From Cotesia glomerata (taxonomy: Eukaryota; Arthropoda; Insecta; Hymenoptera; Braconidae), in the NCBI RefSeq assembly GCF_020080835.1, contig NC_058161.1:25182837-25246836 (forward strand): a stretch of 64,000 nucleotides of DNA. Reading direction: 5' to 3'. The position numbers and the translations under genes are program-made. Below, one piece after another: positions 58,060-64,000 of the stretch. Numbering within the stretch: the first letter of the stretch is position 1; each line of letters begins with the position of its first letter. The notes under the pieces are model-generated. The model saw only the letters and a list, made by a program, of their open reading frames with translations, made no database searches and was not told the origin of the DNA.

Positions 58060-59040
58060 TTTTATGGAAAATTTTGGAGTTTAAAGATGTGGAATTTTTT
58101 TTTTTTTTGGGAAAGTTGAGGCGGGAATTTTTGGTGGAAATTTTGGACAAGTTTCAAGTTGGAAAATTTGAAAAAAAATTTTTGACAAGTTCAAGCTGAA
58201 TTTTTTGTGCAAATTTTGGTAAAATTGGAAATTTTTTTTGGAAAGTTTAAGAAAATATTTTTTTTAATTTTCATTAAAAAAAAATTTTTTTTTTTATTTA
58301 AAAAAAATTTTTAGTAATAATTTAAATTAATTTTTTGAAAATTTAGAATTTTATTGAAAATTTAGTTTTGATAAAAATCATGAATTTTTCATTTTGATAA
58401 AAATTTTTAATTTTTAGAAAAATTTTTAATTTTGACAAAAACTTATTTTCAACAAAAATTTTGACAAATATAATAAAATTTACTAAAAATTTTTAATTTC
58501 AACAAAAATTAAGAAAATTTACTAAAAATTTGAATTTTCGTCAAAAAATTTATTTTCAACAAAATTTTTGACAAAAATAATAAAATTTAGTAAAAATTTT
58601 TAAATTTCAACAACAATTAAGAAAATTCACTAAAAATTTGAATTTTTGACAAAAAATTTATTTTCATCAAAATTTAGTAAAAATTTTTAAATTTTAACAA
58701 AAAAAAAGAAAATTTATTAAAAATTGGAATTTTTGACAAAAAATTCATATTCAACAAAAATTTTGACAAAGTTAATAAAATTTGCTGAAAAAATTTCAAT
58801 TTTGACAAAAATTAAGAAAATTTGAATTTTTGACCAAAAATACATTTTCAACAAAAATTTTGACAAAAATAAAATTATCTGAAAATTTTCAAATCTTAAT
58901 AAAAATTAAGAAACTTCACTAAAAATTGAATTTTTGACAAAAAATTCATTTTCAACAAAAATAATAAAATTTACTAAAAATTAAAATTTTTGATAAAAAA
59001 TCAAAATTTTACTAAATTTTTGCCTCCAAATTAAAAAAAT
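58060..59040. repeat. Degenerate tandem repeat, TTTTCAACAAAAATTTTGAC units
   Basis: The phrase ATTTTCAACAAAAATTTTGA recurs roughly every 87-110 bp (about 58,444, 58,550, 58,660, 58,746, 58,842, 58,946) with ACTAAAAATTTGAATTTTTG between. Low-complexity, probably intronic if the exon upstream is real. Confidence 0.6.
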
Positions 59041-60944
59041 TTACAATTTTAAAATTATTTGAATAAAATTTCAAATTTTTCCAAATTAAGAAATTAATTT
59101 TTTATAATTTCACTTTTTATTCTAAGTTTTATTATTATTATAATTATTTAAAATTTTTTTTGAAAATAAAATTTTTCCAATTTGACTATTTTTTTCTTTA
59201 TTTACACTTTAATTATTATTATTATTATTTAAAATTTTTTGAATAAATTAAAATTTCAAATATTTCCTATTTCACTATTTTCACTTTTTATTATTATTTT
59301 AAATTTTTATTATTATTATTATTATTTTAAATTTTTATTAAACTTGTAGAAGTAGCTTAGTATTACATTAATAATATTAATAATATTTATACCAAAAAAT
59401 AAAATTAAAAATTAAAAACTCTTCCGTGCAAAACAATTTAAAACTATAAAAAGTAAAATAAATTATCAGAAGCGGCGTATTACCGCTTCCAAGTAAAACT
59501 GCAACAGGTTCCGACGGTTAAGAAGCTCGACTAGTGAATAACCCATTATCTAGCAACTGCGATCTATGGTGTATTGATGTGTACTCATACTTAAAATTAA
59601 TCACAATTACAGGAATAATTAATCGTTAATAATTTAACAAAACATCAGTTTATAATTATAATAATTAAATTATAATCACTGGTTAGTGAACTACCACGTA
59701 ATTGCGTATTTAAGGGCTGATTAGAGGGGCCAAGAGATTTATCGCAGGATAAAAGTGCGTGGGTGACAGATTTCGGATGAAAGGATTTAAAGTGTCGGAT
59801 GGTTGAGAATTTATTCGATCATTTGGATTTCGGATTTTTTCAGTGAATTTGAAGAGAATTTTTGGGTTTAAAAGATCAAATTTTGTGCGCTATCATTTTT
59901 ATCAGAAAAATCTTCATAGAATTGATAGTTTAGGAGATAAAGCGCGTTAAAGTGTAAAATTTTTTTTTTTTATAAGAAAAACTTGAAAAATTGAAAACAA
60001 TTTTTTTAGTTTTGATGAATTCAGTTTGCTAGCAATGAATTTATCAATATTTCATGTATGTATATTTTGTAAGAGAAAAATTTCATTCGCATTTTTTTTT
60101 CTTTTTTTTTTTTTTTTTTATAAAAGTTTACCAAAGAAAAATTTAACGTTAAAACAAATTGACTTTTCAATCAAAAAAATAGTTTTTTATTCTATTTCTG
60201 GTTTTGAAGTAACGGTATTGTTTGACAGTAAATGCTGGGGACATTGTAAGATATTGACGGCTTAATGCAATAAGTTGGTGGTTTTTGTTGCGGGAAATTT
60301 AGCACGTATTGTTACTTTTCGATTTTTTTTCTCTATTGATCAAAATAGAAGTTTTTTTTATAAATAATTTGAATAATTTTTTTTTAAAAGAAATTTTATT
60401 TTTATTTTTAAAGATTTGTAACTTTTACATAATTAATTATTGATTAATGATATAATTATAATTTTAGTGATTTTTTATAATAACTTTAATAAAAAATTAA
60501 ATTTTTTTATTATTTTATCAAAATCGAGATTTTTTAATAGAATGAATTTTTTTTTTTTTAATTCAAACTTTTTTTAACTTAAATGTCAGTAAATTTTTGA
60601 GATAAAATGAGTGTGTGTTAAATTTTGTCAAATCATTTGAGCTGATTAAATTTTGAAACCAATCATTGAAGCCGTTGCAAAGATATTCGAAAAACAAAAA
60701 TTTTTTTTCCAAGTTTCTTTTAAATAGTTCTGTTAAAACATTTGACTAAGCTCTTAAAATTAAAGACACTTTTTTTTTTACTAAAAAAAGTGCGTCAAAT
60801 GCTACGAAGCAGTTTAAAATTAAACGACGTGTTAGAAAATTATAGCTATTGAAAATAAAAAAAAGAAAAAATGGTTCTTTTTTAAAAAACTTAAGTTTTT
60901 AGATGAAAAAATTTAAAAATTCTATAAAGAAAAAAACCATATAG
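59041..60944. other. AT-rich stretch, possibly intronic
   Basis: A/T-rich with (ATT)n runs at 59,214-59,230 and 59,305-59,330. A balanced unique patch at 59,465-59,580 (AGCGGCGTATTACCGCTTCC) and another at 59,705-59,790 show no motif. A 79-codon frame at 60,026-60,265 contains poly-Phe and is not supported. Confidence 0.35.
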
Positions 60945-61995
60945 GAAGTCAGCCTAGATTTTCACATAGTTTTCGGATGGATTTATATATGATTTTCATG
61001 GAATTTTCATGTGAATTCTTATAGAAAACCAGGAAAAAAATTAATATAATTACATATAATTTTATTAAATTATATATAATTATATATAGTGCAATGGGCC
61101 AGAAAATTAAAAAAAGAAAAACAAAACTGAGTACATCGAGGGCTCGAACCGCGAACTTTGCGGTCAGTCTTCCGAGCCACCGAGCTGTCCAAGATCTTTA
61201 ATTGATATTATATGCTTTAATGACACTCAAGTATACTTTATCAAAAACATCCATGTAGGTTTGTATGGGGATCCATCGAAATCCACATAAGAAAGTATGG
61301 ATTTATGTAGGAGATATAGAATCCATAAGATTCAATGTAGGAATGTATGGATTTATATAGGAATTCATATAGAAAGGGGAATTCATGTTCCCACAGTTTC
61401 CTATGTGAATTTCTATAGAGTCATATGGGGCAAGTGTGCGCACTTAAGCATTCAAACTGGTGTCAAAATTAAACGATAAGCATAAAAGGAAAATAAAAAC
61501 ATGTTTTTGATAGAGTGTTCATTTAGGTAATAATTAAATTAAGAAATAAAGTCTAAGACCTTAAAAATTCGGAAAATAAACGGATTAATCCGAATTATTC
61601 AAAATGCGCACACTTACCCCGTACTAAGAGTAGTGTGCGCACTCGTGTGGGGTAAATTTGCGCAATTAAGGGAACTAAGTGGAATTTTAATGCCCCAAGC
61701 AAACTCATTTTAATAATACTTACACAACTTTATGAGACATAACATAACTTCCAATGTTATGCTAAATAAAAAGCTCAAATAGATTATTGACAGAAATAAA
61801 TTAATTTACTTTAATTACTATCCTTAATAAAGTGTGACAATCTCTGCCATGACAGCTAATTTTACCTTTACGGCACTAGATTCTTAATATTTCATTTTTC
61901 AAGTAAACGAATGATACCATATGGGTTGTTCTTGCATAAATTAATTTTCCACCAACAAACCTTTAATTTGCTTTCACATATCGCAAAATTTCCCC
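60945..61995 (-). repeat. Repeat P, right copy of an inverted pair
   Basis: Reverse complement of 53,925-54,985. The tRNA-like core at 61,130-61,195 reads on the minus strand as GACAGCTCGGTGGCTCGG and CGCGGTTCGAGCCC. The arms differ by scattered substitutions, so they are not a recent duplication. Confidence 0.8.
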
Positions 61996-62116
61996 TCTCT
62001 GTTCATAAATAAACTAGGATAGAAGATATGGAGTCCATATACTGAGGACGTGCATAGATACCTGAATTACAACGCCGTGAGCTAGATCACATAGATCTAT
62101 GATCACATAGACCGAG

Positions 62117-62604
62117 CTATCTAATAATTTTTTCTCGCATATTCTATAAACTCAAATTAAGATGATCCTCTCCACATTCCTTTCTCAATCCTTTCCTACC
62201 AATATTCTGTTACGTGAATGTGGAACGCTTAACGTAATAATTACCGTAACTCCTATTCTTTCCCGCTTCACAGCATTATTTATATTTGTAAAAATGCTTA
62301 CCGTAAGATGGACGGTGTGGCTTAATGTATATAGAATAAGCGAAAGGAAATTTAGTATAGACCGGATAGCTCAAATGGTAGAGTAGCCGACATGTCTTCG
62401 GAAGGTTCTGGGTTCGAATCCCAGTCCGAGCTATCTAATAATTTTCTCTCGCATATTCTATAAACTCACATTAAGATGATCCTCTCCACATTCCTTTCTC
62501 AATCCTTTCCTACCAATATTCTGTTACGTGAATGTGGAACGCTTAACGTAATAATTACCGTAACTCCTATTCTTTCCCGCTTCACAGCATTATTTATATT
62601 TATA
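62117..62604 (+). repeat. tRNA-derived repeat in tandem (two units, 314-bp period)
   Basis: A 172-bp segment starting CTATCTAATAATTTT (62,117) recurs at 62,431, with CCTACCAATATTCTGTTACG and CTTAACGTAATAATTACCG in both. Between them is a tRNA-like head. The first unit is preceded by AGACCGAG, a truncated tRNA end. This fits a SINE dimer or local duplication. Confidence 0.7.
62360..62432 (+). repeat. tRNA-like sequence, not an intact tRNA gene
   Basis: The D arm (AGCTCAAATGGTAGAGT) and T arm (CTGGGTTCGAATCCCAG, perfect stem) are excellent and give pol III A and B boxes. The acceptor has two mismatches (GACCGGA against TCCGAGC) and the anticodon loop CATGTCT lacks U33, so a working tRNA is unlikely. 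Confidence 0.6.
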
Positions 62605-62843
62605 CAACGCCTCAAGTGTAGAAATATTTCTAAACGATTTTTTTGTAGTTACTCGAACTATGCATTAGTTGAAGTAATGCTTTCTCATATGGATTTTCAT
62701 ATTGAAATCCGTGCACCCAGTTAGCGTATTTATAGATTTCTCCATAAATCCATATATTCCTAAATCGAATTTTATGAATTTTCATATGAATCCAAACTTT
62801 CTAATATGAATTTATATACAAACCTTTATAAATTGTATTGGTA
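62605..62843. other. Short AT-rich spacer
   Basis: Contains CCATAAATCCATATATTCC words like those in repeat P. Nothing else. Confidence 0.4.
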
Positions 62844-63045
62844 CACGGAGAGAAAAATATGGTAATCATTCCTATAATTTTAATGAAATGTTTTCCTATA
62901 CCAGTTTAGGAGCAATTACTTAAATTATGGAAATTGTAACCATAATTTTTGGGAAATATTACTATAATTATGGGAATGGTTTCTATAATTATAGGAACGA
63001 TACCTATAATTATAACTGTAATATCGGCATGATTCCCATAATATA
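62844..63045. repeat. CACGGAGAGAAAAATATGG repeat with ATAATTATAGGAA words
   Basis: Starts CACGGAGAGAAAAATATGG after TA and has GGGAATGGTTTCTATAATTA-type words, as in the arrays at 25.26 and 26.25 kb. The right end is probably cut by the element at 63,048. Confidence 0.55.
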
Positions 63046-63047
63046 TA

Positions 63048-63200
63048 CACTGTAAAAAATTTCGGTGTAAAGTTGGACTCAGGGACTTTTACACCGCCGT
63101 GTAAGTGTGAAATGTCGGTGTAAAATTTTCACTCGTGTAAATTTAACACGGTGTAATTTACTGTTTTACACTATTCCGTGTTATTATTTATAGCTTTTAA
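63048..63200 (+). mobile_element. CACTGTAAAAA-end element, left part
   Basis: CACTGTAAAAAATTTCGGTG after TA, with GTGTAAA / TTTACAC words. The right end is not seen; repeat D follows. Confidence 0.6.
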
Positions 63201-63214
63201 AATTTAATAACTAT

Positions 63215-63418
63215 TACTAGCAACCTTGCAGTCACTATGTGACTGCCGTAGCTTGTGAACTATAAATAAATAAAATTTTGCTTTCTTAAATAATAACTTT
63301 TGTTAAATTGCACTTTACTTTTTTAACTATTGACGTTTTTAAAGATATAAGCTCATCCCGATGTTACACTCATCAAGATCTTTCATTTAAGTACCCACAT
63401 CAATTTTTCATATATTTA

Positions 63419-63477
<59 letters not shown>

Positions 63478-63520
63478 AATATATCAAAATGCATGTGGGT
63501 ACTCAAATGAAAGGTCTTCG
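63215..63520 (+). repeat. Repeat D plus family C copy with (TA)n core
   Basis: ACTAGCAACCTTGCAGTCAC, then GACTGCCGTAGC, as at 38,882, followed by the C left arm, (TA)n at 63,421-63,473 and a right arm broken off after AAATGAAAGGTCTTCG. Confidence 0.75.
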
Positions 63521-63723
63521 CGTCTTGAAATGACTGTCTGAATGAATGAAACGTCTTTGTTTTTGTTTTAAACACAAGAAAATCAATTTATATGCATTAA
63601 AAACCAATTATTATTAACTTTAGAATAATAATATGCATATGTTTAATAGAATACTTGTCCAAAATTCTTAATAATTTGACAAATGCTGATTTTTATTAAT
63701 TATTAACGAAAAACATTTACTTA
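63521..63723. other. Short AT-rich spacer
   Basis: Nothing recognised. Confidence 0.4.
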
Positions 63724-64000
63724 TGGGTCATTCCATGTCAAATCAAACAATAGTTGAAAACGAAACCTTTCGATTTGGACAAATTTTGGTCAGAAGTTTT
63801 CTTTTATCATATAACGAAGTTCTGCGAAAGGAAAAAAAAATTTTTTTTTTCAAGCGATATGCAAATTCAAAATTTCCCAATTTTTCCAGTTTTTCAATTT
63901 TGATTTTGTAATATCTCGAACGCTATTATAGATACAGGAATAGACTTTCGTTTGTTTGATAGGGGACACTTGGGGCTATTGAAAAAAAAAAAATTTGGAA
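63724..64000 (+). mobile_element. Family J, left arm, running off the window
   Basis: TGGGTCATTCCATGTCAAAT, then ACAAATTTTGGTCAGAAG, as at 1,178. The remainder lies beyond the window. Confidence 0.8.

Noticed and set aside
62360..62432. tRNA gene
   Set aside because: T and D arms are good, but the acceptor has mismatches and position 33 is not U; the sequence is embedded in a repeated unit.

Overview
The window is AT-rich, repeat-dominated eukaryotic DNA. It has no operons and no intact long host gene, but it has long poly-A/T runs, (CA)n and (TA)n microsatellites, palindromic DNA-transposon relics and two R1-clade non-LTR retrotransposons. R1-clade LINEs are characteristic of arthropods, so an insect is the best reading. 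The composition and repeat style would fit a hymenopteran such as a parasitoid wasp, but nothing here proves that. Almost every long open frame belongs to a mobile element or a low-complexity array.

Layout: 1-3.8 kb holds an old repeat (family H) with two palindromic elements inserted at TA dinucleotides. 3.8-10.6 kb is a repeat A copy (reverse) whose internal CA tract is occupied by LINE copy 1 (minus strand). This LINE is a chimera of two R1-clade families. 10.6-19 kb holds TA-flanked foldback elements, some nested (13.2-14.9 and 17.3-18.9 kb), and a repeat E copy. 19.5-26 kb holds palindromic family C, two empty repeat A copies and a reversed E copy with its own insertion. 26.2-27.3 kb is an array of short inverted repeats and a TIR element. 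28.7-32.6 kb has two GC-richer non-repeat islands and a GATATT-type array that stays open in several frames. 32.6-33.4 kb is a 178-bp tandem repeat, and a longer array of the same family lies inverted at 55.4-57.2 kb. 34-42 kb holds more C, E and H copies, a 1.67-kb palindrome and a CT-AGCC-type repeat. 42.9-43.6 kb is a regular 31-bp minisatellite. 44.0-50.5 kb is a second occupied repeat A copy, carrying LINE copy 2 (plus strand, reverse transcriptase deleted) and two further foldback insertions. 51.3-53.2 kb is a GATCT-rich repeat and another empty A copy. A 1-kb repeat (family P) with tRNA-like cores lies as an inverted pair at 53.9-55.0 and 60.9-62.0 kb. Between its arms is a GC-rich island ending in a strong splice donor at 57,948, the best candidate for the first exon of a real host gene.

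The main biology is the relation between the LINEs and repeat A. Repeat A carries a long CA microsatellite, and both LINE copies sit in such a tract, in the same orientation relative to A, with CA on both sides. This matches what is known of microsatellite-targeting R1-clade elements (the Waldo/Mino type). Several palindromic elements can be defined sharply because another copy of the interrupted repeat in the same window shows the empty site. These comparisons give 2-bp target duplications that are TA for one group of termini but AA, AT, AG or CA for others.
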